From Acinetobacter calcoaceticus DSM 30006 = CIP 81.8 (lineage in GTDB: Bacteria; Pseudomonadota; Gammaproteobacteria; Pseudomonadales; Moraxellaceae), in contig NZ_KB849779.1 of assembly GCF_000368965.1 (NCBI RefSeq), positions 186,001 through 250,000 on the forward strand: a DNA stretch of 64,000 nt, read 5' to 3'. Position numbers and translations under genes: made by a program. The notes under the pieces were generated by a model. It saw nothing but the letters and a program-made list of their open reading frames with translations, ran no database searches and was not told the DNA's origin. Below, in pieces: positions 18,878 through 27,839 of this stretch (its first letter is position 1; every line of letters starts with the position of its first letter).

Positions 18878-19657
18878 CTATCGATTTAAGAGAACCTGCT
18901 GCTGCACAATTTGACCGCTGTGCTCACCTTGTTGAGTCTTTTCTAACCATACCCACTCATTATTAGTCATTCTTAGAAAGTTCGAACAGCGTGTTCCATA
19001 CACGGGACTTTGAATAAAGGTTGATGATAGCAACTCTTCCATTTCTGCTTGAATGCCAGTATTTGGTAATAATGCCGTTGTGACCTTACGCTCATCTTCC
19101 AGAATATCCCACGCTGCATGTTGCAAGGTTAACTCTTCTGTCTGATGTTGAAGCATGGGTAATAGCTCTTGCGTAAAGCGTGTTCGCAAATGTTTAGTTT
19201 TTTCCCAATGCTCAGACATCAAACCATTAGAAACTACATAGACTCCATTAGCTAAAACTTGAGGAGCTTCACCGCGGTTACTCATATAGACAGCCTGATC
19301 AGCATTGCCCATAAACAAGTTAAAGCCAGCAAAATTCTGTTGTTGCTGTTCTAATTGCTGTGCAAAACGAATCGGCAATAAATCAGACTCTAAAAAAGCC
19401 TGAACTAAATGTCCCCGAGAAGTTTCATATGACTTTTGGTCTCGCCCATCACGAAAATTGGTCAAAACAGCCCATCGGCCTTGAGGCGTAACCCCCATCC
19501 AAGTACCACCGGACTGTAAGTCCTGCCCTGCAACAATTGGCGTATGTTCCCACTGATGCAACAAAGCTGTGGGGCGATGATAAAACTCGTCTCGATTTGA
19601 CATAAGACACAAGGGCAGATCATCCAGAACATGCCATGCTAAAGCCACAATACACAT
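18878..19657 (-). CDS. NRDE (TANGO2/DUF833) family protein
   Basis: The 259-aa protein opens with a Cys at residue 2 (MCIVALAWH) and has the family motif SNRDEFYHRPT (about 20-30), both hallmarks of NRDE proteins. GGTWMGVTPQGRWAVLTNFRD follows (about 49-69; listed here only as a landmark). Bacterial members have no settled function; the eukaryotic relative TANGO2 is linked to membrane/heme handling. The N-terminal Cys after Met removal hints at an Ntn-hydrolase-like fold, but that is inference. Confidence 0.8.
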   Translation of the reverse strand: MCIVALAWHVLDDLPLCLMSNRDEFYHRPTALLHQWEHTPIVAGQDLQSGGTWMGVTPQGRWAVLTNFRDGRDQKSYETSRGHLVQAFLESDLLPIRFAQQLEQQQQNFAGFNLFMGNADQAVYMSNRGEAPQVLANGVYVVSNGLMSEHWEKTKHLRTRFTQELLPMLQHQTEELTLQHAAWDILEDERKVTTALLPNTGIQAEMEELLSSTFIQSPVYGTRCSNFLRMTNNEWVWLEKTQQGEHSGQIVQQQVLLNR

Positions 19658-19750
19658 TAATTATTGTTCCCTATCTTTACACATTGAATGTACAACATTT
19701 TTCACATCATTCCGCTACAATCTGTCAAAACGTAAGATCAAGGAGCAGCA

Positions 19751-20569
19751 ATGCTGACCTATCCTAATATCGATCCGGTCGCAATACACTTAGGACCTCT
19801 TCAAGTCCATTGGTATGGACTCATGTATTTATTAGCATTTTTATGTGCTTGGGGGCTTGCTTCCTACCGTGCCAAACAGCGTGATGGCTGGACATCGGAC
19901 ATGGTTTCCGATCTGGTATTTTACGGTGCCCTAGGTGTTGTTCTGGGCGGTCGTGTTGGCTATGTCCTTTTCTATGAGTTTGATAAATTCCTCGAAAATC
20001 CGATTTGGTTATTTCAAGTCTGGACAGGTGGTATGAGTTTCCACGGTGGCTTTCTCGGTGTTATGGTTGCTATGCTATTTTGGTGTAAAAAATACCAAAA
20101 AACATGGTTCCAAACCCTCGACTTTATTGCCCCATGTGTACCGACTGGTTTAATGTTCGGACGCATTGGTAACTTTATTGGTGGAGAGTTATATGGTCGT
20201 GCGGTAACTGACCCAAATTATCCATTTGGTATGATCTTCCCAACGGATCCGTTACACCTAGTTCGCCATCCATCACAAATCTATCAAGCGCTTTGTGAAG
20301 GTTTGATTCTATTTATTATCTTGTGGTGGTTTAGTTCAAAACCGCGTCCACGTATGGCTGTTTCTTCCCTATTCTTAATGGGATATGGCGTTGCCCGCTT
20401 TGTGATGGAATTCTTCCGTCAGCCTGATGCCGACCAGGGTTTTATTCTGTTTGGCTGGATGACGAAAGGACAGATTCTAACAATTCCAATGTTGCTGATT
20501 GGCCTTTGGATGATGTGGTATGCCTATCAAAAGAAAATTTACGACTGGGGTCCACAAAAGAATAGTTAA
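19751..20569 (+). CDS. lgt: Prolipoprotein diacylglyceryl transferase
   Basis: The 272-aa inner-membrane enzyme transfers diacylglycerol from phosphatidylglycerol to the lipobox cysteine of prolipoproteins. It has about seven membrane segments and the Lgt signature GRIGNFIGGELYGR (about 141-154), plus HWYGLMYLLAF near the N-terminus. AAGGAGCAGCA precedes the ATG. Its substrates would include the several lipoproteins in this window. It precedes two small membrane-protein genes, not thyA directly as in E. coli. Confidence 0.95.
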   Translation: MLTYPNIDPVAIHLGPLQVHWYGLMYLLAFLCAWGLASYRAKQRDGWTSDMVSDLVFYGALGVVLGGRVGYVLFYEFDKFLENPIWLFQVWTGGMSFHGGFLGVMVAMLFWCKKYQKTWFQTLDFIAPCVPTGLMFGRIGNFIGGELYGRAVTDPNYPFGMIFPTDPLHLVRHPSQIYQALCEGLILFIILWWFSSKPRPRMAVSSLFLMGYGVARFVMEFFRQPDADQGFILFGWMTKGQILTIPMLLIGLWMMWYAYQKKIYDWGPQKNS

Positions 20570-20579
20570 TATCTAAATT

Positions 20580-20610
20580 AGAGGAGTTTCGGCTCCTCTT
20601 TTCTTTTTTA
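20580..20610 (+). terminator. Rho-independent terminator after lgt
   Basis: Stem AGAGGAG (20580-20586) with CTCCTCT (20593-20599), loop TTTCGG, then TTTTCTTTTTT. Confidence 0.85.
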
Positions 20611-20647
20611 TGCTACAGTTTTTACTCTCCCAAGATGAAGATATACC

Positions 20648-21007
20648 ATGCTGGAATTCTGGTTTAACACGCAAGTCCCAACATTTAAAAAACTAGTGAT
20701 TTTGATTATCACGCTGCTTATTTGTATTGCGCTATATCAATACCAACCACTGCCTTTAGATACGATTCTGATGTTTACTGGAACTGGGGTAATTTTTTTA
20801 ATCTGCCGTTACTTTAAATTGCACTTTGCTCAAAAAAATCCGACGGGGTTATTTTACCGCCTGTTGACTTGGATACCTATCGCACTGTTATTTGCCCTTA
20901 TTTTTGTTAAAACAATGCCTAACTTACTGATTTGGGGCGTGCAAGGAATTGCTTTTATGGCACTTGCAGCTTTTATTTTTTCACCGCAATCACTTTTTAA
21001 TAAATAG
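20648..21007 (+). CDS. Small hypothetical membrane protein, paralogue 1
   Basis: I do not recognise this 119-aa protein. It has four hydrophobic segments (about 17-32, 40-55, 72-87, 92-110). It begins MLEFWFN and shares with the next protein an aromatic N-terminus (ML-x-[FY]-W-[FY]-N), a KL-hydrophobic first helix and a QPL motif after it. The two genes are 11 bases apart and probably arose by tandem duplication. Function unknown. Confidence 0.65.
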   Translation: MLEFWFNTQVPTFKKLVILIITLLICIALYQYQPLPLDTILMFTGTGVIFLICRYFKLHFAQKNPTGLFYRLLTWIPIALLFALIFVKTMPNLLIWGVQGIAFMALAAFIFSPQSLFNK

Positions 21008-21018
21008 GTTTAGTTTTC

Positions 21019-21384
21019 ATGTTGGCTTATTGGTACAACGCTCCGCGCCATATCAAACTCATCTTCATTGTTGCCGTTTGTGTGGCAGTTTACATAGCTA
21101 ATCAAGTTCAGCCCTTGTCTCCTATTTATACTGTACTCAGCCTTATTTTCGGTTTTGGTTTACATGTTGGACATTACTTAAATAGCAAAATTTCAAATAA
21201 CAAATCATATAAATCGAGCTTTGGAATTTTAAGCAGCATCTATCCTATTTTTATCATTGTTATTTTGATGTATCTGCTTCCTGCTCAGCATAAATGGATT
21301 CTTGCGATACAAGCTTTAGGCTTTGTACTGGTTGGCTTCTTTCTTGTTTCGATTTATCAAAATCGTGCCAAGCGATTTGATTAA
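21019..21384 (+). CDS. Small hypothetical membrane protein, paralogue 2
   Basis: This 121-aa protein has the same four-segment plan as the preceding gene and starts MLAYWYN, with VQPLSPIY after the first helix where the neighbour has YQPLPLD. Sequence similarity is low but co-linear. It has a basic C-terminal tail (YQNRAKRFD), which suggests that end is cytoplasmic. Its function is unknown; it is likely co-transcribed with paralogue 1. Confidence 0.65.
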   Translation: MLAYWYNAPRHIKLIFIVAVCVAVYIANQVQPLSPIYTVLSLIFGFGLHVGHYLNSKISNNKSYKSSFGILSSIYPIFIIVILMYLLPAQHKWILAIQALGFVLVGFFLVSIYQNRAKRFD

Positions 21385-21550
21385 TTACACCCATTGAAAT
21401 GTCATAGAACTATTTTTAGATTTTCATCTTGAGCTACAACAGGTATCATCTTCAGTGGTTCATGATGAAGCAGCTCTATTGCGTAATTATTTATCATTGA
21501 GCTATCTCCCCCCCTTTATTTTATGGAATTAATCCGAACTCGAGAGTGTT

Positions 21551-22393
21551 ATGCGTGCATATTTAGACCTACTACAACATATCCTTGATAATGGCGGTGA
21601 CAAAGGCGACCGTACAGGCACAGGAACCCGTTCTGTATTTGGTCATCAAATGCGTTTTGATCTCTCTAAAGGTTTTCCTTTACTCACCACAAAAAAAGTT
21701 CACTTCCGTTCTATTGTGATTGAGTTACTTTGGTTTTTAAAAGGCGATACCAACGTCCAATATCTAAAAGATAATAAAGTATCGATTTGGGATGAATGGG
21801 CAACAGCAGAACAAACTGCCCGTTTTGGCCGCCCAGAACATGAACTTGGACCTGTATATGGTCATCAATGGCGTAATTTCGGCGCAACAAAAAAAGCCGA
21901 TGGTACTTATAACCAAGATGGTTTTGACCAAATTAAATGGTTAATTAATGAAATCAAAACCAATCCGAATTCACGCCGTTTAATTATTTCAGGCTGGAAT
22001 CCAAATGAAGCTGGACAAGTAGCTTTACCACCTTGCCACACGCTTTTTCAATTTTTCGTACAAGATAACAAGTTGTCATGCCAGCTTTATCAACGTAGTG
22101 CAGACGTGTTTTTAGGGGTTCCTTTTAACATTGCCAGTTATGCTCTACTCACTCATATGATTGCTCAAGTGTGCGGCTTAGGAGTCGGTGACTTTGTTTG
22201 GACAGGCGGTGATACGCATCTTTATGTCAATCATTTTGAACAAGCACAACTTCAATTGACACGTGAACCTTTACCACTATGCCAATTGAAACTGAATCCA
22301 GAAGTAAAAGACTTATTTGATTTCAAATTTGAAGATGTTGAAATTGTAGGGTATGAGTCACATCCTGCAATTAAAGCACCAGTTGCAGTATAA
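21551..22393 (+). CDS. thyA: Thymidylate synthase
   Basis: The 280-aa enzyme methylates dUMP to dTMP using 5,10-methylenetetrahydrofolate. The catalytic Cys is in [10 protein letters not shown], and the dUMP/folate site motif [18 protein letters not shown] is present (residues about 178-195). The long insertion typical of some bacterial ThyA ([14 protein letters not shown] and the following segment) is also present. It is followed by folA after 44 bases, which regenerates the folate it oxidises. Confidence 0.96.
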   Translation: MRAYLDLLQHILDNGGDKGDRTGTGTRSVFGHQMRFDLSKGFPLLTTKKVHFRSIVIELLWFLKGDTNVQYLKDNKVSIWDEWATAEQTARFGRPEHELGPVYGHQWRNFGATKKADGTYNQDGFDQIKWLINEIKTNPNSRRLIISGWNPNEAGQVALPPCHTLFQFFVQDNKLSCQLYQRSADVFLGVPFNIASYALLTHMIAQVCGLGVGDFVWTGGDTHLYVNHFEQAQLQLTREPLPLCQLKLNPEVKDLFDFKFEDVEIVGYESHPAIKAPVAV

Positions 22394-22437
22394 CGACGAC
22401 TCAAATTTCATTAGGTTACGGTTTAGAGAATAAGATT

Positions 22438-22947
22438 ATGGCATGGCAAAATGTAGAAGTTGTTCACGTTGTGGCAATGGACAAAAACCACTGTATTGGT
22501 AAAGGCAATGCGTTGCCATGGCATATTTCTGCCGACTTAAAACACTTTAAAGAAATCACACAAGGCGGTGTGGTCGTGATGGGACGTAAAACCCTTGAGT
22601 CTATGGGGCGTGCTCTACCCAACCGTGTGAACTGGGTGATTACCCGTGACATTAACTGGCAATTTGACGGTGTTAAAGTTGCTTATTCAATTGAAGATGC
22701 TTTAAACGCAGCTTTAGAAGATGTAAAAAATACCGAAAAGCAGGCACTGTTCATTATTGGTGGTGGTGAGATATTTAAGCAAACTTTGTCAATTGCAGAC
22801 CGTCTTGAACTCACTCATGTTGACTTAGATGTGCAAGGTGATGCACATTATCCAACAATACCGAGTGAATTTCATAAAACTGCGAGTGAACAGCAAGTTG
22901 ATGAAAAATCAGGAACTTCATTCGAATTTGCCACTTATAAAAAATAA
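22438..22947 (+). CDS. folA: Dihydrofolate reductase
   Basis: The 169-aa enzyme reduces dihydrofolate with NADPH and is the target of trimethoprim. It shows AMDKNHCIGKGNALPWHI (Met20-loop region), the acidic active-site residue in SADLKHFK, the NADPH motif VVMGRKTLESMG and FIIGGGEIFKQTL. It looks like the chromosomal, not a plasmid, DHFR. It is in a thyA-folA pair. Confidence 0.95.
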   Translation: MAWQNVEVVHVVAMDKNHCIGKGNALPWHISADLKHFKEITQGGVVVMGRKTLESMGRALPNRVNWVITRDINWQFDGVKVAYSIEDALNAALEDVKNTEKQALFIIGGGEIFKQTLSIADRLELTHVDLDVQGDAHYPTIPSEFHKTASEQQVDEKSGTSFEFATYKK

Positions 22948-22955
22948 TTCTATGG

Positions 22956-24017
22956 ATGCCTATGCACAATATCGGAACACGTGAATTTATTACTGCCCTA
23001 TTTTTGGGGCTGTTACATAGTCTATTCACGCTGTTTATTGTGCTCTCTAGCATTTGGGTATGTGTAGCACTCTGGGTTCAACAACCTTTTGGCTGGTTAG
23101 GCAGCCGCATACTCATTGGCATCTGGATTGCTTTTGCGCTCAGTATGGCTGGCTTATATGTTGAAGGCCATATTATTAGCCGCCGTACAGACATCCTGAT
23201 TTATCTTTTGGCATTTGCTTGTTCTCTCGTTTGGTATTTTTCAATTACTGCACGTCAAGACCGTGACTGGAACCCTGAAGTTGCCAATATGCTGAGCTAC
23301 GAAAAGCATGGCGATGTGATTACCCTGCATAATGTTCGTAACTTCAACTGGCATCCCGATGGAACCTATGATGTTCGGTGGGAAACTCGAACTTTTGATC
23401 TTAACCAGTTGAATGGCATAAACATTATTGCCTCTTACTGGATGGGACCACAAATTGCTCATACATTGGTCAGTTTTGAATTTAAGAATCAACAGCCCTT
23501 AGTATTTTCAATCGAGATTCGCAAAGAAAAAACTGAAGAGTTTTCGGCAATTGGTGGTTTTTTTAGAAAATATGAACTTAGCTTAATTGCTTCTGATGAA
23601 AAAGATATTGTCTATACGCGTAGTAACATCCGCAAAGAGCAAGTTTATAATTTTCCTATCAACATGCCACTTCGCGAGCAGAAGGCTTTATTTTTAGAAT
23701 ATCTAAAGAAATCTGATGAACTTCGTGCAGAACCAAAGTGGTACAATACCCTCACTAGTAACTGCACCACTCTAATTTTTGATATGGTTCAAGCGATTAA
23801 CCCATATCAGCTTCCTAAAGATTACCGCCTAATCGCTTCAGGTTACTTACCTAATTATTTATATGATCTTAAAGCACTTAATCAAACTATCAGTTTAAAA
23901 CAGTGGTATCAAATTGCACACATCAACCCACGTACTGAAAATTTTGAACAGCTTTCAGATCAGAGTAGCGAACATTTCTCTCAAATCGTTCGACAAGGTT
24001 TACCAAAACCGAAATAA
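22956..24017 (+). CDS. DUF4105 membrane protein
   Basis: The 353-aa protein has an N-terminal signal anchor and two more membrane segments (about 12-34, 44-62, 72-90), then a soluble DUF4105 domain. The motif YNTLTSNCTTLIFDMV (around 265-280), with the conserved Asn-Cys-Thr-Thr, is typical of this family and resembles a Cys-protease-like/lipid-processing active site. Function is unestablished. The start is uncertain between ATG 22956 and ATG 22962; the latter has GGA 5 bases upstream. It follows folA by 8 bases, so it may share the thyA-folA transcript. Confidence 0.78.
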   Translation: MPMHNIGTREFITALFLGLLHSLFTLFIVLSSIWVCVALWVQQPFGWLGSRILIGIWIAFALSMAGLYVEGHIISRRTDILIYLLAFACSLVWYFSITARQDRDWNPEVANMLSYEKHGDVITLHNVRNFNWHPDGTYDVRWETRTFDLNQLNGINIIASYWMGPQIAHTLVSFEFKNQQPLVFSIEIRKEKTEEFSAIGGFFRKYELSLIASDEKDIVYTRSNIRKEQVYNFPINMPLREQKALFLEYLKKSDELRAEPKWYNTLTSNCTTLIFDMVQAINPYQLPKDYRLIASGYLPNYLYDLKALNQTISLKQWYQIAHINPRTENFEQLSDQSSEHFSQIVRQGLPKPK

Positions 24018-24112
24018 GTAATGCACTTTTCTTTACTTTTTTATACATGCTTTACTTTGTATTTTAAATACATAAACCCTATTGTAATAGGCAGGAAATA
24101 GAGGGAAAAACA

Positions 24113-24637
24113 ATGCAACAGGCATTATTTGGCGGCGGCTGTTTTTGGTGCGTCGAAGCTGTATTTTTACAAATACGCGGTGTAGAAAAAGTAACTAGTG
24201 GTTACGCAGGTGGGCACACGACTAATCCTACCTACGAGCAAGTATGTCAAGGAGACACCCAGCACGCTGAGGTGATCTTGGTAGATTTTGATGAAGAGCA
24301 AGTAACATACTCCCAGTTACTCGATGTATTCTTCGCGACTCACGATCCAACGACTTTAAATCGCCAAGGTAATGATATTGGCACGCAATATCGCTCTGTT
24401 ATTTATTATTATAATGAAGAGCAAAAGCAGGCAGCAGAACACACAATTCAAACGCTAAAAGATGATGATCTTGATATTGTGACTGAGTTGTCTCCTGTTC
24501 CGACGTTCTATCCAGCCGAAGAATATCATCAGAATTACTATGCAAAGAATCCTTCACAAGGTTATTGCAACTTTGCGATTCCACCTAAGTTGCTCAAGCT
24601 ATATAGTAAATTCCAGCACCTTATGAAAGATCAATAA
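24113..24637 (+). CDS. msrA: Peptide methionine sulfoxide reductase MsrA
   Basis: The 174-aa enzyme reduces the S-epimer of methionine sulfoxide in oxidised proteins. It starts with the catalytic motif [12 protein letters not shown] (about 7-18) and has the family block [20 protein letters not shown] and [12 protein letters not shown] (listed as landmarks). No fused MsrB domain. A strong shared terminator separates it from convergent exbD. Confidence 0.95.
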   Translation: MQQALFGGGCFWCVEAVFLQIRGVEKVTSGYAGGHTTNPTYEQVCQGDTQHAEVILVDFDEEQVTYSQLLDVFFATHDPTTLNRQGNDIGTQYRSVIYYYNEEQKQAAEHTIQTLKDDDLDIVTELSPVPTFYPAEEYHQNYYAKNPSQGYCNFAIPPKLLKLYSKFQHLMKDQ

Positions 24638-24643
24638 ATTAGA

Positions 24644-24682
24644 GCAATAAAAAAGCAACCAATGAGGTTGCTTTTTTATTGC
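24644..24682. terminator. Bidirectional terminator between msrA and exbD
   Basis: A perfect 17-bp stem (24644-24660 with 24666-24682, core AAAAAAGCAACC/GGTTGCTTTTTT) with loop AATGA. The A and T runs give a usable terminator on both strands. Confidence 0.92.
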
Positions 24683-24694
24683 GTAAACTAAATT

Positions 24695-25099
24695 TTAGTT
24701 TTCACTGACAAAGGCAATATCGCTCAGTCCGGCTTCACTTGCGCGAGACATTACCTGTGCAACAGTATCGTACTTCGACTCTTTATCAGCACGAAGTTGA
24801 ACTGTTGGTTTAACATCACCTTGACCTGCTTCTTGAAAACGTTTTTGAAGCTCATCTAGGCTAATTACTTGAGTATCCCAAGCCACTTCACCATTTGCAT
24901 TAATACTAATCGTAATTGCTTTTGGTGGTGGATCAATAATTTCAGCAGTTGTTTTAGGAAGCGTTAATGGAATCGATGGGTTGGCAACTGTTGCTGTGAC
25001 CAAAAAGATGATCATTAACACCAACATAATGTCGATTAGCGGAATGAGGTTCATCTCATTTATGCCACTATCGTGGTCTTCACCCAATTGAAAAGCCAT
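24695..25099 (-). CDS. exbD: ExbD, TonB-system energy-transducing subunit
   Basis: The 134-aa protein has a cytoplasmic N-terminus, one membrane helix bearing the essential Asp (LIPLIDIMLVLMIIFLV, about 17-33) and a periplasmic domain. With ExbB it forms the proton-driven motor that energises TonB. It overlaps the exbB stop by one base (TAATG). It completes tonB-exbB-exbD, which would power receptors such as PiuA at 2.9 kb. Confidence 0.93.
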   Translation of the reverse strand: MAFQLGEDHDSGINEMNLIPLIDIMLVLMIIFLVTATVANPSIPLTLPKTTAEIIDPPPKAITISINANGEVAWDTQVISLDELQKRFQEAGQGDVKPTVQLRADKESKYDTVAQVMSRASEAGLSDIAFVSEN

Positions 25100-25719
25100 T
25101 AAGCTTGACCTCCAACATAACTTTGCTGTGCAGTTTTAACATCAGACTTTACAGTAGAGTCTTGCTGCAACATCGTGTCAATTAACAGGCTATGCGCTTG
25201 ATCTTGTAAATCATGAGCAAGACCACGGTTAGCACGTACACAGATGTTATAAGCCAATACCGCAGGAATCGCAACTGCAAGACCAAGACCCGTCATAATA
25301 AGTGCTTCACCTACTGGTGTAGCCACTTGAGCCAAACCTGCTTGTCCACTTTTACCTACTGCAACAAGTGCATGGAAAATACCCCATACCGTACCAAATA
25401 AACCAACGAATGGTGCAATTGAAGCAATTGTTCCTAAAACAGAAATACCTTTTTCAGCATTGACTTTTTCAGCAGAAATTTGACGAAGTAGAGCCTGCTC
25501 TGCAACCGCTTTACGTTGCTCAAAACTTAATGGTTGTAACTTTGCTTTTAGCGAAGTGATAGCCTGAGAAAGTTGAGCATAAGCTTGTTGCTTTAATTGG
25601 CGAGTCCCCATCAAACGTAAGATGAAAACTGTCCAGGTAGCAATCGACATTGCCAATAAGATGAAATACAGGGTTTTACTCACTGCATCTGCATGTTGCC
25701 AATAGATTGAAAAGTTCAT
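25099..25719 (-). CDS. exbB: ExbB/MotA-TolQ-family proton channel subunit
   Basis: The 206-aa protein has three membrane helices and the ExbB/TolQ signature in the second and third (LGTIASIAPFVGLFGTVWGI, about 97-116; GEALIMTGLGLAVAIPAVLAY, about 138-158). It forms the pentameric channel around ExbD. It lies 43 bases after tonB. It could be mistaken for TolQ, but tonB and exbD neighbours settle it. Confidence 0.92.
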   Translation of the reverse strand: MNFSIYWQHADAVSKTLYFILLAMSIATWTVFILRLMGTRQLKQQAYAQLSQAITSLKAKLQPLSFEQRKAVAEQALLRQISAEKVNAEKGISVLGTIASIAPFVGLFGTVWGIFHALVAVGKSGQAGLAQVATPVGEALIMTGLGLAVAIPAVLAYNICVRANRGLAHDLQDQAHSLLIDTMLQQDSTVKSDVKTAQQSYVGGQA

Positions 25720-25762
25720 ATTGAACTCCTGATTAAGGTTAGCCGTTGGGACTCAAATTCAT

Positions 25763-26518
25763 TTAAGGGGTTAAATCAAAGGGTTGCTCTGCTTTAATTG
25801 GGTAAGCAACTCCGTTTTCCATATAAGGTTTAAATTTCGCACCGCGAACAGCACGGACAACTTTGTCATCTAGACTTGAAATACCACTACTTCTAGTCAC
25901 TCGTACATTAATAATCTTGCCTTTTTCATCGGCTTCAATCAGTACCATGACAGAGCGTGCTTCGCCTTGTAAATCTTTTGAAGAAACTGTTAAACGTGGT
26001 GAACGACTCCATTGCACACCCGAACCACCAATCGAAACTCGTTTTGGTGATGGATCTGGAGCAGGTTGAGCTTTAGGCGTTTCTTGTACCACTGGCTTTG
26101 GTTTTTCAACGACTTTTTCAGTAACAGTAGTTGTCGTTGTCACCACTTTGGTTTCAACTTTAGGTTCTGTCTTTACTGTTTGTTTTGGTGTTTCAGCTTT
26201 CTTCACCTGTTGAATCTTTTCCACTTTTTTAGGTGGAGTCACAGGTTTTTCAACAACTTTAACTTCTTTTACCTCTTTCTTAGGTTCCGGTTTTTTTGGC
26301 GGTTCCTTTGGCTTAGGAGGTAATGGTTTTGGTTGCTCTTGAATTTTTACGAAACGTACCTGTAAAGGTTTCTTCTCGATTGGCTTTAACTCAGCAGGCT
26401 TAATATGGCTGACTGCCCATAAAACCCCGATATGACCAATTGCAACTGCAATTAGTGCTGTGATGACTTTCTTTTTCATCGGATTGGGAGAGTTTAAGGC
26501 TGCGGAAGATTGACTCAT
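25763..26518 (-). CDS. tonB: TonB energy-transducing protein
   Basis: The 251-aa protein has a short cytoplasmic start, one membrane anchor (VITALIAVAIGHIGVLWAVS, about 18-37, with the His conserved in TonB anchors), a long Pro/Lys/Glu-rich spacer (about 60-160) that spans the periplasm, and a C-terminal TonB domain ending with YPIKAEQPFDLTP. It contacts the TonB box of outer-membrane receptors. First gene of tonB-exbB-exbD. No ideal ribosome site is seen before the ATG at 26518; an internal ATG at codon 14 is possible but has no better site. Confidence 0.93.
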   Translation of the reverse strand: MSQSSAALNSPNPMKKKVITALIAVAIGHIGVLWAVSHIKPAELKPIEKKPLQVRFVKIQEQPKPLPPKPKEPPKKPEPKKEVKEVKVVEKPVTPPKKVEKIQQVKKAETPKQTVKTEPKVETKVVTTTTTVTEKVVEKPKPVVQETPKAQPAPDPSPKRVSIGGSGVQWSRSPRLTVSSKDLQGEARSVMVLIEADEKGKIINVRVTRSSGISSLDDKVVRAVRGAKFKPYMENGVAYPIKAEQPFDLTP

Positions 26519-26612
26519 AAGAATCTAATTACCTAATGGATGATGATTTCAGCTTTCTATTTATAGAAACGATTTCAAACATCGGATAGAACAATAAAGT
26601 GCCACAATAATA

Positions 26613-26631
26613 AATGAGAAGTGTTTTCATT
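26613..26631 (-). promoter_or_regulatory. Weak Fur-like dyad upstream of tonB
   Basis: AATGAGAA and TTTTCATT flank GTG with 7 of 8 bases complementary. Iron control of tonB-exbB-exbD is expected, but the sequence departs from the GATAAT repeats of classical Fur boxes. Confidence 0.25.
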
Positions 26632-26861
26632 TGCAACTATTTTTTGAGAAAATCATCTGTGCTATGTCATCCATTTGTATCTATTAAGTGCCTTTGCTTT
26701 AGTTTTCTCATAGTTACATCAGTGTTGATTACTTGCTCATCATTCACTTAATCAAACTTATATTGCTTGAATAACTTCATATTGAACAAAACCAATGCTA
26801 TCACAAACCAACTCCATTATTGATATGTTATATCATTTCATAAATATTTTAAATATAAAAA

Positions 26862-26886
26862 AAACACGCATAAAGCGTGCTTTTTT
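26862..26886 (-). terminator. Rho-independent terminator after purU
   Basis: Stem CACGC (26865-26869) with GCGTG (26875-26879), extended by A/T pairs, loop of 5. On the minus strand a run of T follows. It starts 15 bases after the purU stop. Confidence 0.75.
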
Positions 26887-26900
26887 AAGATAGCGGTTAT

Positions 26901-27764
26901 TTAAAAAACAACAGTCTTATTACCATCAACAATAATACGGTCTTCTAAATGCCACTTCACTGCGCGAGCCAATACATTACGCTCTACATCTTCACCAAGC
27001 TCACGTAATTGCTCAACATTATAGTCATGACTCACACGCTCAACATCTTGCTCAATAATTGGGCCTTGATCAAGGTCAGCTGTCACATAGTGAGCTGTCG
27101 CACCAATCAACTTCACACCTTTTTCATAAGCTTGCTTATATGGGTTAGCACCCACAAAAGCTGGCAAGAAAGAATGGTGAATATTGATGATTTTCATTTC
27201 CCATTTCGCAACAAAATCTTCACTTAAAATCTGCATGTAACGTGCAAGAACTAATAAATCGTTGCCTTGCATCATTTCATCAATTTGCGCATAAGCTTCA
27301 GCTTTATTGTCTTTGGTGACTTTAATTACAGAAAATGGAATCCCGAAGTTTTCGACAGATTCACGTAAATCTTCATGATTTGAAATAACATGAGTAATTT
27401 CACAAGGTAACGAACCGCGTGCATGACGCCATAACAACTCAAGCAATGCATGGTCAACTTTAGAAACTAAAATACCAACTTTTTTAACATCGCCTACGAA
27501 AGCAAGACGCCATTGCATGCCATAACGCTCAGCAACGTTTGCAGCAAAAGTCTGAATTAAGGCATCTTTACGCGATTGTAAATGATCAAGTTCAAATTCA
27601 ACACGCATGAAATAACGTCCGCCCTGAGCTTCCGTCGCATACTGATCAAGCGCGGTAATGTTTGCACCTTGATGATACAAAAAGCTCGATACCGCTTGTA
27701 CGATCCCTGGCTTGTCTTCACAAGTAATCAGTAAACGGGCTGTATTGGCAGTGGTCATATTCAT
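26901..27764 (-). CDS. purU: Formyltetrahydrofolate deformylase
   Basis: The 287-aa enzyme hydrolyses 10-formyl-THF to formate and THF, balancing one-carbon pools and supplying formate. It has an N-terminal ACT-like domain (about 9-90, LLITCEDKPGIVQAVSSFL) and a C-terminal formyltransferase domain with the active-site block NIHHSFLPAFVGANPYKQA (Asn, His) and the Asp in ATAHYVTADLDQGPII. The start may be ATG 27764 or ATG 27758; neither has a clear ribosome site. Confidence 0.94.
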   Translation of the reverse strand: MNMTTANTARLLITCEDKPGIVQAVSSFLYHQGANITALDQYATEAQGGRYFMRVEFELDHLQSRKDALIQTFAANVAERYGMQWRLAFVGDVKKVGILVSKVDHALLELLWRHARGSLPCEITHVISNHEDLRESVENFGIPFSVIKVTKDNKAEAYAQIDEMMQGNDLLVLARYMQILSEDFVAKWEMKIINIHHSFLPAFVGANPYKQAYEKGVKLIGATAHYVTADLDQGPIIEQDVERVSHDYNVEQLRELGEDVERNVLARAVKWHLEDRIIVDGNKTVVF

Positions 27765-27839
27765 TTGGTTAATATCACTTAATTGAGATAAATTTTTTAA
27801 TAGGCCGAGTATTCTAGCGCCCTAAATAAACAAGCACAA

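Larger units (their letters stand above)
26519..26900. other. Intergenic region tonB/purU (382 bases)
   Basis: AT-rich and noncoding as far as I can see. A 19-bp dyad at 26613-26631 (AATGAGAA, GTG, TTTTCATT; 7 of 8 pairs) is a weak candidate Fur operator for tonB, 95 bases before its start. The right end holds the purU terminator. Confidence 0.4.

Noticed and set aside
26066..26323. Phe/Arg-rich ORF on the plus strand opposite tonB
   Set aside because: It is the mirror of the Pro/Lys/Glu spacer of tonB in another frame; no ribosome site and no family resemblance.
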